A stretch of 8,598 nt of DNA from CAYFUT01 sp964346395. Its GTDB lineage: Bacteria > Bacillota > Halanaerobiia > Halobacteroidales > Halobacteroidaceae. Below are positions 1-6,411 of this stretch, in pieces. The number at the start of each line of letters is the position of its first letter. Position 1 is the first letter of the stretch. A program made the translations under genes and the position numbers. The notes under the pieces were generated by a model, which did no database searches, was not told the origin of the DNA, and saw only the letters and a program-made list of their open reading frames with translations. Location: NCBI GenBank assembly GCA_964346395.1, contig CAYFUT010000093.1, forward strand, positions 1-8,598, given 5' to 3'.

Positions 1-480
1 AAAAACTTACGGCTTAAAAGGCATAATTACATTAATGATTATCTGCATAAAGCCAGTAAAAAGATAATTCAGTTAGCTAAAGACCATAATGTCAACAAAA
101 TAGTAATCGGCGACCTTAAAAACATCAAGCAGGGAATGGATAATAATAAAGACTTTGTGGCAATTCCCATTCAAAGGATAAAGAAATTAATTGAATATAA
201 GGCTAAACTAGTTGGCATAGAGGTAAACATCATTAATGAATCCTTTACCTCCGGGTGCAGTGCTTTAGACCTTGAGGAACTGAACAAGGACAATTACGAT
301 AAATCCCGGCGTATAGAACGAGGACTATTTGTTACCAACGATAATATTAAAATTAATGCAGATGTGAACGGTGCTTTAAACATACTCCGCAAATTTTTGA
401 AAAGTACTCCTGACTCCGTTAAACGGAGAAGGGATAAAGGATCTGTGGGCCATCCTCCTCAGCGAATAAGGATCGCCTAA
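1..480 (+). CDS. tnpB: TnpB (OrfB) RNA-guided nuclease, IS200/IS605 superfamily, C-terminal part
   Basis: The frame is open from the first base and ends at the stop at 478-480, giving the last 159 residues; the N-terminal half, including RuvC-I, lies left of the window. The methionine at 136 is internal, not a start. TnpB is an omega-RNA-guided DNA nuclease that cuts sites resembling the transposon insertion site. Seen here, numbering from the window edge: IVIGDL (34-39) at the usual RuvC-II strand, with Gly where most TnpBs have the catalytic Glu; INESFTS (78-84) with Glu80; ERGLF (106-110); and NADVNGALNILRK (119-131) with the RuvC-III Asp121. The CxxC...CxxC zinc finger of typical TnpBs is absent; only Cys86 is present. 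From family knowledge this matches TnpBs with a relocated RuvC-II glutamate, so the nuclease is not necessarily dead. The tail PPQRIRIA is typical of an intact C-terminus. No tnpA is visible; it may be upstream or absent. Confidence 0.93.
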   Translation, partial: KNLRLKRHNYINDYLHKASKKIIQLAKDHNVNKIVIGDLKNIKQGMDNNKDFVAIPIQRIKKLIEYKAKLVGIEVNIINESFTSGCSALDLEELNKDNYDKSRRIERGLFVTNDNIKINADVNGALNILRKFLKSTPDSVKRRRDKGSVGHPPQRIRIA

Positions 481-667
481 TTTGAATTAGGTCAACACGG
501 TTAAAGATCACACTTCGCAAAAACTCCCTAGTACTTAAGGATGATACATTTTCTTAGTGAAGCAGGAGTCTTTGAGTACCGGTTTAACCGACCTGGAAAG
601 AAGCTACCTCCAAATTTTGATGTTTAAATTTGGGGGTGGAGGTTCACATTGGTCGACCTAAGAAGCT
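481..667 (+). ncRNA. Predicted omega-RNA (reRNA) scaffold plus guide of the TnpB element
   Basis: TnpB omega-RNAs span the 3' end of tnpB and the transposon right end, with the guide taken from flanking DNA. Folding by eye gives nested helices. P1: AGGT 489-492 and CGGTTAAA 498-505 (5-nt bulge between) pair with TTTAACCG 583-590 and ACCT 591-594, all 12 pairs Watson-Crick. P2: 520-527 pairs with 565-573 (AAAACTCC with GGAGTCTTT, one bulged C). P3: 533-539 pairs with 553-558 (ACTTAAG with CTTAGT, one bulged T). Then comes the 604-617/626-639 right-end hairpin. GTAC in the P2 loop (531-534) could pair with GTAC at 576-579 as a pseudoknot. The guide would be about 648-667. The 5' end is uncertain and may lie inside tnpB, where 414-418/424-428 (CTCCG/CGGAG) forms another hairpin. 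The fold is my hand inference, not computed. Confidence 0.6.
604..647 (+). mobile_element. Right end of the IS200/IS605-type element: subterminal hairpin and cleavage end
   Basis: Positions 604-617 pair with 626-639 over 14 bp (12 Watson-Crick, two G:U) around the 8-nt loop TGATGTTT. The hairpin is followed by AGGTTCAC, ending at about 647. A hairpin near the end followed by a short TTCAC-like tail is the usual form of an IS200/IS605 right end, where the Y1 transposase (TnpA) recognises and cuts single-stranded DNA. The exact last base is uncertain by a few nucleotides without an empty-site comparison. The left end lies outside the window. Confidence 0.65.
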
Positions 668-842
668 GATAGGATCTGTAGAGGTTATAGGTGGTCGGGA
701 GATTGTCTATAGCTTTGAGATTGGTTCCATCAGTTTCGAGCAAAGATTACTGTAGGTTCAACAGAATCTATGGCAGTCGAGAGATTGGCGTGGGTTCTTA
801 AGGATCTGCAGTAGCCGGAGCAAGACTGCCGTTGGCTTTTTT
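650..842 (+). ncRNA. Candidate structured RNA with 3' terminator-like hairpin, family unknown
   Basis: This ~190-nt stretch is richer in G than the flanking AT-rich DNA, has no credible protein frame, and can pair with itself. CCTAAGAA (657-664) pairs with TTCTTAAGG (795-803, one bulge). GCTGATAGGATCTGT (665-679) pairs with ACAGAATCTATGGC (761-774) with one mismatch and one bulge. CTTTG (713-717) pairs with CAAAG (740-744). GCAGT (808-812) pairs with ACTGC (825-829). Two imperfect direct repeats (687-705 and 770-787) lie within it. It ends in a T-run. The size and a closing stem around an asymmetric internal loop loosely recall 6S RNA, but I could not match the 6S consensus, tmRNA, SRP RNA or RNase P. 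The IS right end abuts it, so a 5' part could lie on the far side of the element. Other reading: decayed, formerly repetitive DNA. Confidence 0.35.
813..842 (+). terminator. Weak intrinsic terminator
   Basis: AGCCGG (813-818) pairs with TTGGCT (832-837) using two G:U pairs, followed by a T-run through 842. The stem is short and competes with GCAGT/ACTGC (808-812/825-829); the two together would form a pseudoknot. It would end transcription coming from the tnpB or ncRNA side. Confidence 0.4.
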
Positions 843-950
843 CTTTGATATTTTTACTTACTAACATAAGTTTTAGTTAAACTTCTTATTCCTATTTGCT
901 ATTTAAGTCAAAATTAAACTATCCCTCCTTATATTAATCTTTTACACCTT

Positions 951-1297
951 TTAGAATTCATTAAATAAAATCTGCGGCCTCTGCTTAGAATTGCAGTCTG
1001 CAACAAACTCTATAACGGATTCAGCAGGTTCCTACCAATACTGCAGTTTTTGCTCTTCAGCCCAATAAGAATCCCACTTTGTTTCGCCTGTTGATTAAAA
1101 AACTCAATTTCTTCCTGTTTTCCCCTCCTCATTTTCTCCTCCTCTATAATTTACTCTTGAACTTCCAAATCTAAATAATCAAAGGTTTTTCTTTTAATTA
1201 CAACTTGTTTAATAAACCGAGTTAGTTTTTCATTCTTAATTATAGTAGCTAATTCCCCACTGTAAATTGTAAATAACAACTTCTGCACAACACTATG
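951..1297 (-). pseudogene. Decayed coding remnant, family not recognised
   Basis: On the minus strand a protein-like reading runs from 1297 to the stop at 951-953, but is broken twice by stops (TAA at 1151-1153; TAG at about 1025) and once by a frameshift near 1065-1070. The upstream piece is 48 codons and contains LLFTIYSGELATIIKNEKL; the same frame continues past the TAA into EEIEFFNQQAKQSG. After the frameshift come DSYWAEEQKLQYW and, after the TAG, a lysine/glutamine-rich end FNEF. Composition is that of a soluble charged protein. A stand-alone 40-codon ORF (1010-1132) starts after a GGAGGAG-like sequence, but that sequence reads in frame as a Glu run of the longer remnant, so I do not call it a gene. 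Given the neighbouring IS, a transposase or recombinase relic is possible but unsupported. Together with the featureless AT-rich DNA at 843-950 and 1300-1427, this accounts for the gene-free interval. Confidence 0.35.
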
Positions 1298-1427
1298 TCA
1301 TGTTATTATTTAAAATACCCGGGCCAACTTCCTACCCAGTGTCATATCAATTCCTTATTTTAATCCAATCTAAAATATTCCCGCATAATTCTAGTATTCT
1401 TTTCAATAAAATTTCTGCTTTTAAAAT

Positions 1428-1457
1428 AAAAAAAAGACAACCCTATCACAGGTTGCC
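1428..1457 (-). terminator. Intrinsic terminator of purL
   Basis: Read on the minus strand, GGCAACC (1457-1451), an 8-nt loop and GGTTGTC (1442-1436) form a 7-bp stem with one G:U pair, followed by eight T (1435-1428). It lies about 53 nt after the purL stop codon, so purL is the last or only gene of its transcript. Confidence 0.85.
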
Positions 1458-1510
1458 TTTAATATTAACTATCCACTTGTTTGAAAATATAGCAGATGGT
1501 TAAGAAATAA

Positions 1511-4500
1511 TTATTCAGTAAAGTACTCCACCCCTGCTTTAAATAATTGCTGGTCTTTAGCCCCCACTATATTCTTAGCTACATTAGTTCCGATTCGTTC
1601 GGAATGCCCCATCTTACCTAATACCCGACCATCAGGACTGGTGATTCCTTCGATAGCAGCTACTGAACCATTCGGATTGAAGTCTATGTCCATTGTTGGA
1701 TTGTCGGCCAAATCTACATATTGGGTAGCCACTTGCCCCTGCTCAAATAACTCCTGGACTAATTCTTCATCCGCTATAAATCGTCCTTCCCCGTGTGATA
1801 CAGGAATTGAATGGACATCCCCTACATCTACATTAGCAAACCAGGGCGATTTATTAGATGCAATCCTTGTCTTGGCCGCACAGGAAATATGGCGTCCAAT
1901 TTGATTATAAGTTAATGTCGGAGCATCTGCTGTCAGCTCTCTTATTTCCCCATAAGGAACTAAACCTAATTTAATTAAGGCCTGGAAACCGTTACAGATT
2001 CCAATCATTAAGCCGTCTCTATTATTTAATAAATCCATGACCGCCTCTTTTATTTTTGGATTTCTAAAGACGGTAGCTATAAATTTACCGGCGCCTTCCG
2101 GTTCATCTCCCGCGCTAAATCCGCCGGCTAAAGCAACTATTTGGGAACTATTGATTGCCTCGGTCATAGCATCGATGGAATCTTCTATTTGCTGCGGCTT
2201 TAAATTCTTAAAGATTAAGGTTTCTACTTCTGCTCCTGCCTGCTTAAATTGTTCTGCTGTCTCATATTCACAGTTGGTGCCGGGGAAAACAGGAATTAAT
2301 ACTCTCGGCTTAGCAACTTTATTCTGGCAAACATAAATATTTTCTGTTTCGTACGGCTGGAAATCAAGTTTTTTCTCGGCTGCATCAGTTTTTGTCTTAT
2401 ATATTTTCTCTAGCGGTTCTTCCCAAGTTTTTACTGCCTGGTCAATATCTATTTGCATATCATTAACTTTAATGTTTTGTTCAGCAGTTGTAGTACCTAA
2501 CACCTGGTAGTTTACATCCGAAAATAACTCGTCTACATCTTCATCTCCTTTAACCTCTAATACTAGTGCTCCATATTCAGGAGTAAACAGTTTATCTTCT
2601 GGTAATTTAGCGGTAAATTTGACACCAATTTTATTACCAAAGGACATTTTACTTACCGCTTCTGCTATCCCGCCTAACGATACTGCGCGAGCAGCTAAAA
2701 CTTTATCTTGCTCGATTAAGTTAGTTACTTGCTTGTACATTGCTGTTAGCTTATCAAAATCAGGCAGCTCATGTTCATCTCTTTCTACCGGCAGATAGAC
2801 TACCTGATTACCGCTTCCTTTAAATTCAGAAGAAATTACATTATCTACATCAACAGGGTCAACGGCAAACGAAACTAAAGTAGGCGGCACATCAAGATCA
2901 TGAAAAGTCCCCGACATGCTGTCTTTCCCGCCGATTGCCGGCAGTCCAAATCTTTTCTGCGCCTGATACGCACCTAATAAAGCACTAAATGGTTTGCCCC
3001 AGCGGGCTGGATTATCTCTTAAACTTTCAAAGTATTCCTGAAAGGTAAACCGAATGTTTTGATGGTCTCCACCGGTGGCTACTACTTTAGCTACTGATTG
3101 AACTACTGCGTATAAAGCACCGTGAAAGGGACTCCAGGTGGCTAATTTAGAATCAAATCCGTGGCTCATGACTGTTCCGGTAGTTGTATCCCCCTCCAGA
3201 GTAGGAATTTTAGCTGCCATACCCTGCTCCGGCGTTAACTGGTATTTCCCTCCATAGGGCATTAATACAGATCCGGCTCCTACTGTACTATCAAACTTTT
3301 CTACTAATCCCTTTTGACTGCAGACATTGATATCAGCCAGATTTTCTAACCATTTACCTTTTAAATCAGTTTCAGATAATCTTTTCTCTGGTGCTGTTTG
3401 GAAATAACTTTCCTTTTCTTCTGGCGCTGTAACTTCTACTGTAGTCTCTTGCGTTGCTCCATTAGTATCCAAGAAATCTCTACTTAGATTAATGATATCA
3501 TCGCCATTCCAATTCATAATCAAACGGCCGTGGTCTTTTACTTCTGCTACTACTGTCGATTCTAAATTTTCAGTCTCAGCTAACTCTTTAAATCTATCTA
3601 CATCCTCCTTATCTACTACTACAGCCATTCTCTCCTGCGATTCGGAAATAGCTAATTCAGTACCATCTAATCCTTCATATTTTTTGGGCACAGCATTTAA
3701 ATCAACTTCTAGCGAATCAGCTAATTCCCCAATTGCTACCGAGACTCCACCGGCCCCAAAATCATTAGATTTTTTAATCATTTGGCTGGCCTCAGAATTT
3801 CTAAATAGCCGCTGAATCTTTCTTTCTGTCGGCGGATTACCTTTCTGTACTTCGGCACCGCATTCTTCAATCGATTCTTTAGTATGCTCTTTTGAAGAGC
3901 CCGTTGCTCCCCCACAGCCGTCTCGGCCTGTTCTCCCCCCGACTAAAATAATTGCATCTCCCGGCTGGGCAGCTCCTCTAAAGACATCTTCTTGCGGCGT
4001 TGCTGCTACTACTGCTCCTATTTCCATATGCTTAGCTAGATATCGTTCATTATATATTTCTGTTACTTGCCCGGTAGCCACTCCTATTTGATTACCGTAG
4101 GAACTGTAGCCGTCCGAAGCCTCCTGAGCTATCTTCTTCTGCGGCAGTTTGCCCGGAATTGTCTCTTCTATAGGAGTTCGGGGATCTCCGCAGCCGGAAA
4201 TGCGCATTGCTTGATAAACATAAGAACGCCCGGCTAATGGGTCGCGGATACAGCCGCCTAAACAAGTTGCTGCTCCTCCATAAGGTTCAATTTCTGTCGG
4301 ATGATTGTGAGTTTCATTTTTAAACATCACCAGCCAGTCCTCTTCTTCACCGTCCACATCAACGGGAACAATGATACTCGAAGCATTTACTTCATCAGAT
4401 ACTTCTAAATCTTCTAACTTACCGGCTTGTCTTAATTCTTTCATCCCCATTAAAGCAATATCCATCAAACAGATATCTTTATTGGCTGAGGGATAGACCT

Positions 4501-5287
4501 TCTCTCGTCCCTCTAAATACTCAGTATAAGCATCTGCTACCGGCTTAGTATATTTAGTGTCAGCAATCTCTACATCTTTAATTTCCGTTAAGAAAGTTGT
4601 GTGCCGGCAGTGATCAGACCAATAGGTATCTAAGACCTTAATTTCAGTAATCGTCGGATTCCTCTCTTCAGTATCGCGGAAATATTTCTGGGTATGAAGC
4701 AGGTCTTCTTTACTCATTGCTAACCCTAATTCTGTTAATATCTCTTCTATTTCCGACTCATCTGCTTCTATAAACCCTTCGACTGTCGGCACTTCCTTCG
4801 GAACCTTGTACTCCAGTTCCAAAGTTTTTGGTTTAGCTAACTCTGCTTCTCTCGAATCAACCGGATTAATATAATAATCTTTTATTTCCTCTACTTCCTC
4901 TTCAATTACATCCCCCTGTAATATAATTATCTTTGCCGTTCTAACTGTTGGTTTTTCATCATTATTTAGGATCTGCATACACTGTTCAGCTGAATCAGCT
5001 CGCTGGTCATATTGGCCCGGTAAATATTCTACTCCAAAAGCTAACTCATTCTCTGCTAATTTCAATTCTTCTTCATATAAATTATCTACCGGCGGCTCCG
5101 CTAAAATCGTATAGCAGGCCTGCTGATAAGCTTCTTCTGACAGCTCCTCTATATCATACCGATTTACTATTCTTAAGTCTTCCAAATCTCTTAGCTGCAG
5201 AGTCTCTTTAAAATCAGTTAATAACCGCTTAGCCTCGACATCATAGCCCTCTTTTTTCTCCACATAAACTCGTCTTATCTTTGACAT
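1511..5287 (-). CDS. purL: Phosphoribosylformylglycinamidine (FGAM) synthase, large single-chain form
   Basis: This cytoplasmic enzyme carries out step four of de novo purine synthesis: FGAR + glutamine + ATP gives FGAM + glutamate + ADP + Pi. The 1258-residue chain fuses the domains that many Firmicutes make as separate PurS, PurL and PurQ. In order: PurS-like N-terminal region (about 1-150); linker (about 170-235) ending in TYWSDHCRHTTF (221-232); first synthase half with KNETHNHPTEIEPYGGAAT (323-341); second half with GGKDSMSG (786-793); and a class I glutaminase domain from about 994, starting near FPGTNCEYE. The catalytic triad looks complete: Cys1098 in GICNGFQ, His1228 and Glu1230 in MGHSER. 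Length matches the clostridial-type single-chain family (TIGR01857-like) and is a little shorter than the ~1295-aa enterobacterial enzyme. The start at 5287 follows GGGGG (5295-5299), a weak ribosome-binding site, but the protein begins as expected. No other pur gene is adjacent, and no purine riboswitch is evident in the leader. Confidence 0.97.
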   Translation of the reverse strand: MSKIRRVYVEKKEGYDVEAKRLLTDFKETLQLRDLEDLRIVNRYDIEELSEEAYQQACYTILAEPPVDNLYEEELKLAENELAFGVEYLPGQYDQRADSAEQCMQILNNDEKPTVRTAKIIILQGDVIEEEVEEIKDYYINPVDSREAELAKPKTLELEYKVPKEVPTVEGFIEADESEIEEILTELGLAMSKEDLLHTQKYFRDTEERNPTITEIKVLDTYWSDHCRHTTFLTEIKDVEIADTKYTKPVADAYTEYLEGREKVYPSANKDICLMDIALMGMKELRQAGKLEDLEVSDEVNASSIIVPVDVDGEEEDWLVMFKNETHNHPTEIEPYGGAATCLGGCIRDPLAGRSYVYQAMRISGCGDPRTPIEETIPGKLPQKKIAQEASDGYSSYGNQIGVATGQVTEIYNERYLAKHMEIGAVVAATPQEDVFRGAAQPGDAIILVGGRTGRDGCGGATGSSKEHTKESIEECGAEVQKGNPPTERKIQRLFRNSEASQMIKKSNDFGAGGVSVAIGELADSLEVDLNAVPKKYEGLDGTELAISESQERMAVVVDKEDVDRFKELAETENLESTVVAEVKDHGRLIMNWNGDDIINLSRDFLDTNGATQETTVEVTAPEEKESYFQTAPEKRLSETDLKGKWLENLADINVCSQKGLVEKFDSTVGAGSVLMPYGGKYQLTPEQGMAAKIPTLEGDTTTGTVMSHGFDSKLATWSPFHGALYAVVQSVAKVVATGGDHQNIRFTFQEYFESLRDNPARWGKPFSALLGAYQAQKRFGLPAIGGKDSMSGTFHDLDVPPTLVSFAVDPVDVDNVISSEFKGSGNQVVYLPVERDEHELPDFDKLTAMYKQVTNLIEQDKVLAARAVSLGGIAEAVSKMSFGNKIGVKFTAKLPEDKLFTPEYGALVLEVKGDEDVDELFSDVNYQVLGTTTAEQNIKVNDMQIDIDQAVKTWEEPLEKIYKTKTDAAEKKLDFQPYETENIYVCQNKVAKPRVLIPVFPGTNCEYETAEQFKQAGAEVETLIFKNLKPQQIEDSIDAMTEAINSSQIVALAGGFSAGDEPEGAGKFIATVFRNPKIKEAVMDLLNNRDGLMIGICNGFQALIKLGLVPYGEIRELTADAPTLTYNQIGRHISCAAKTRIASNKSPWFANVDVGDVHSIPVSHGEGRFIADEELVQELFEQGQVATQYVDLADNPTMDIDFNPNGSVAAIEGITSPDGRVLGKMGHSERIGTNVAKNIVGAKDQQLFKAGVEYFTE

Positions 5288-5306
5288 TTTTTAGCCCCCA
5301 GGTTTT

Positions 5307-5509
5307 ATTATTAGTTGACAGTTGATAATTGACAGTTGACAGTTGACAGTCAAAACCAAAATAATAAAAATTCATTAGTAAATTCAAATTAGTTAATCAT
5401 TAGCTGATAGTAAATGTTTTTTATTATGGAAATTAGGTGCGGTTTTTTAGCATTTGAAGTTACTTTGAATTTTTAACTGTCAACTGTTAATTGTCAATTG
5501 TTAATTATT
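5307..5509. repeat. MITE-like element with inverted TTGACAG-repeat arms
   Basis: The left arm (5307-5355) is built of tandem 7-nt units of the form GTTGACA. The right arm (5471-5509) is its inverted counterpart. The reverse complement of the right arm matches the inner 39 nt of the left arm at about 31 positions without gaps. The left arm is longer, with an extra unit and variant. The ~115-bp core between the arms has no reading frame. A small non-coding element with inverted ends is consistent with a non-autonomous transposon or genome-wide dispersed repeat. No target-site duplication is obvious, and other copies cannot be seen from here. Confidence 0.55.
5361..5388 (-). promoter_or_regulatory. 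Possible purL promoter inside the repeat element
   Basis: On the minus strand TTTGAA (5388-5383), 16 nt, then TATTAT (5366-5361) resembles a sigma-A promoter. Transcription would begin near 5354 and the leader would include the TTGACAG/CTGTCAA repeat arm. The DNA is very AT-rich, so chance matches are common. Confidence 0.25.
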
Positions 5510-5575
5510 TGCTATTTATATCAATAATGATCCATTCCTAATTCATGCACCTATAGTTAAGTTTAAATTATTCCC

Positions 5576-5610
5576 TTTACGCTTCCACCTATATTATAGT
5601 ATTATATACT
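5576..5610 (+). promoter_or_regulatory. Possible promoter and operator of the LysR gene
   Basis: TTTACG (5576-5581), 18 nt, then TATTAT (5600-5605) is a plausible -35/-10 pair. The dyad AGTAT-TAT-ATACT (5598-5610) overlaps the -10, a place where a LysR protein could repress its own gene. LysR regulators often control their own divergent intergenic region. The match is from eye only, in AT-rich DNA. Confidence 0.3.
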
Positions 5611-5660
5611 TAAGTAGTAAAATTAATAATTCTTATACTATTTATTAGGAGGGCTTATTA

Positions 5661-6286
5661 ATGAACGTTAATTATGAATTATATAAAGTCTTTTATCACG
5701 TAGCATCTTGTTTGAGTTTTTCCGAAGCAGCAGAAGAACTCTATATTTCCCAATCTGCTGTCAGCCAATCTATAAAGTCATTAGAGGACGAATTAGATAC
5801 TGCTTTATTTATCAGGAATACCAAACAGGTTACCTTGACTAAAGAAGGGGAACTATTATTTAAGCATATTAAACCAGCTTTTAATCTCATCAAAAGCGGC
5901 GAGCAGAATATTCAAGAAATTAATTCGTTTAAACAAGGAGAGATCTATATTGGAGCCAATGATACCATCTGTAAATACTTTTTATTGCCTTATCTAAAAA
6001 AATTTCACGAACTTTATCCCCAAATTCATATTCAAATCACTAACCGCCCTTCTGCTAAATGCGTAGAATTATTAGAACAAGGGGCAGTTGATTTAATAAT
6101 CACTAATTTACCTAATCAACAGATTGCTGAGTTTATGAAAGTTACTAAAGTTTTTACTTTCCAGGATGTTTTTATTGCGGGAGCTAAATATAATCAACTT
6201 AATGAAAAAATCACCACTCTTGAACAGCTAACAGACTATCCACTATTGATGTTAGAAAAAGACACCACTACTAGAAAATTCTTTGA
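5661..6286 (+). CDS. LysR-family transcriptional regulator, 3' end lost in assembly gap
   Basis: A LysR-type DNA-binding regulator that would act with an unknown small-molecule co-inducer. Residues 1-60 are the winged helix-turn-helix: SFSEAAEELYISQSAVSQSI (19-38) is the HTH core, followed by the dimer-helix start LEDELDTALFIR and VTLTKEGE. The substrate-binding fold begins near 92 (GEIYIGAN) and includes YLKKFHELYPQIHI (111-124). A strong AGGAGGG (5647-5653) sits 7 nt before the ATG. About 208 residues are visible before the N-run at 6287. LysR proteins are usually 290-300 residues, so about 85-90 residues are missing, more than the 100 N could encode; the gap is probably of arbitrary size. 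The sequence after the gap (6387-6411) cannot be assigned to a frame. It is divergent from purL across 373 bp, but the family says nothing specific about the target genes. Confidence 0.93.
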
Positions 6287-6386
6287 NNNNNNNNNNNNNN
6301 NNNNNNNNNNNNNNNNNNNNNNNNNNNNNNNNNNNNNNNNNNNNNNNNNNNNNNNNNNNNNNNNNNNNNNNNNNNNNNNNNNNNNN
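6287..6386. other. Assembly gap (100 N)
   Basis: Exactly 100 N, the conventional placeholder for a scaffold gap of unknown length. It removes the end of the LysR gene and possibly other sequence, including any terminator of the DUF4932-like gene, whose stop codon lies 25 nt to the right. Confidence 0.98.
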
Positions 6387-6411
6387 TATTAGAAATTTGT
6401 TCTCCTTTTCT

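Noticed and set aside
621..752. Open frame of ~44 codons on the plus strand (contains IGSVEVIGGREIVYS)
   Set aside because: It has no start codon or ribosome-binding site, begins inside the IS right-end hairpin and stops within the RNA-like segment; pairing explains the region better.
1010..1132. 40-codon minus-strand ORF after a GGAGGAG-like sequence
   Set aside because: The purine-rich stretch reads in frame as a Glu run of the longer decayed frame, and the ORF ends after a frameshift; it is treated as part of the pseudogene.
1300..1503. 67-codon plus-strand ORF
   Set aside because: It runs through the purL terminator, has no ribosome-binding site, and its composition is just translated AT-rich DNA.
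1641..5211. Several plus-strand ORFs of 87-107 codons
   Set aside because: All lie antisense inside purL, which is complete and has all expected motifs; they are shadows of its codon use.
5313..5352. Tandem GTTGACA units as a CRISPR-like array
   Set aside because: The units are 7 nt, directly adjacent, without spacers, and mirrored by an inverted copy at 5471-5509, so a MITE-like arm fits better.
5288..5660. Purine riboswitch or PurR box in front of purL
   Set aside because: I found no recognisable purine aptamer core or PurR-box pair; the region is dominated by the TTGACAG repeats and AT-rich DNA.
6287..6392. Reading the LysR frame through the N-run to a TAG at 6390-6392
   Set aside because: It depends on the gap being exactly 100 bases; the protein would be ~50 residues too short for the family.
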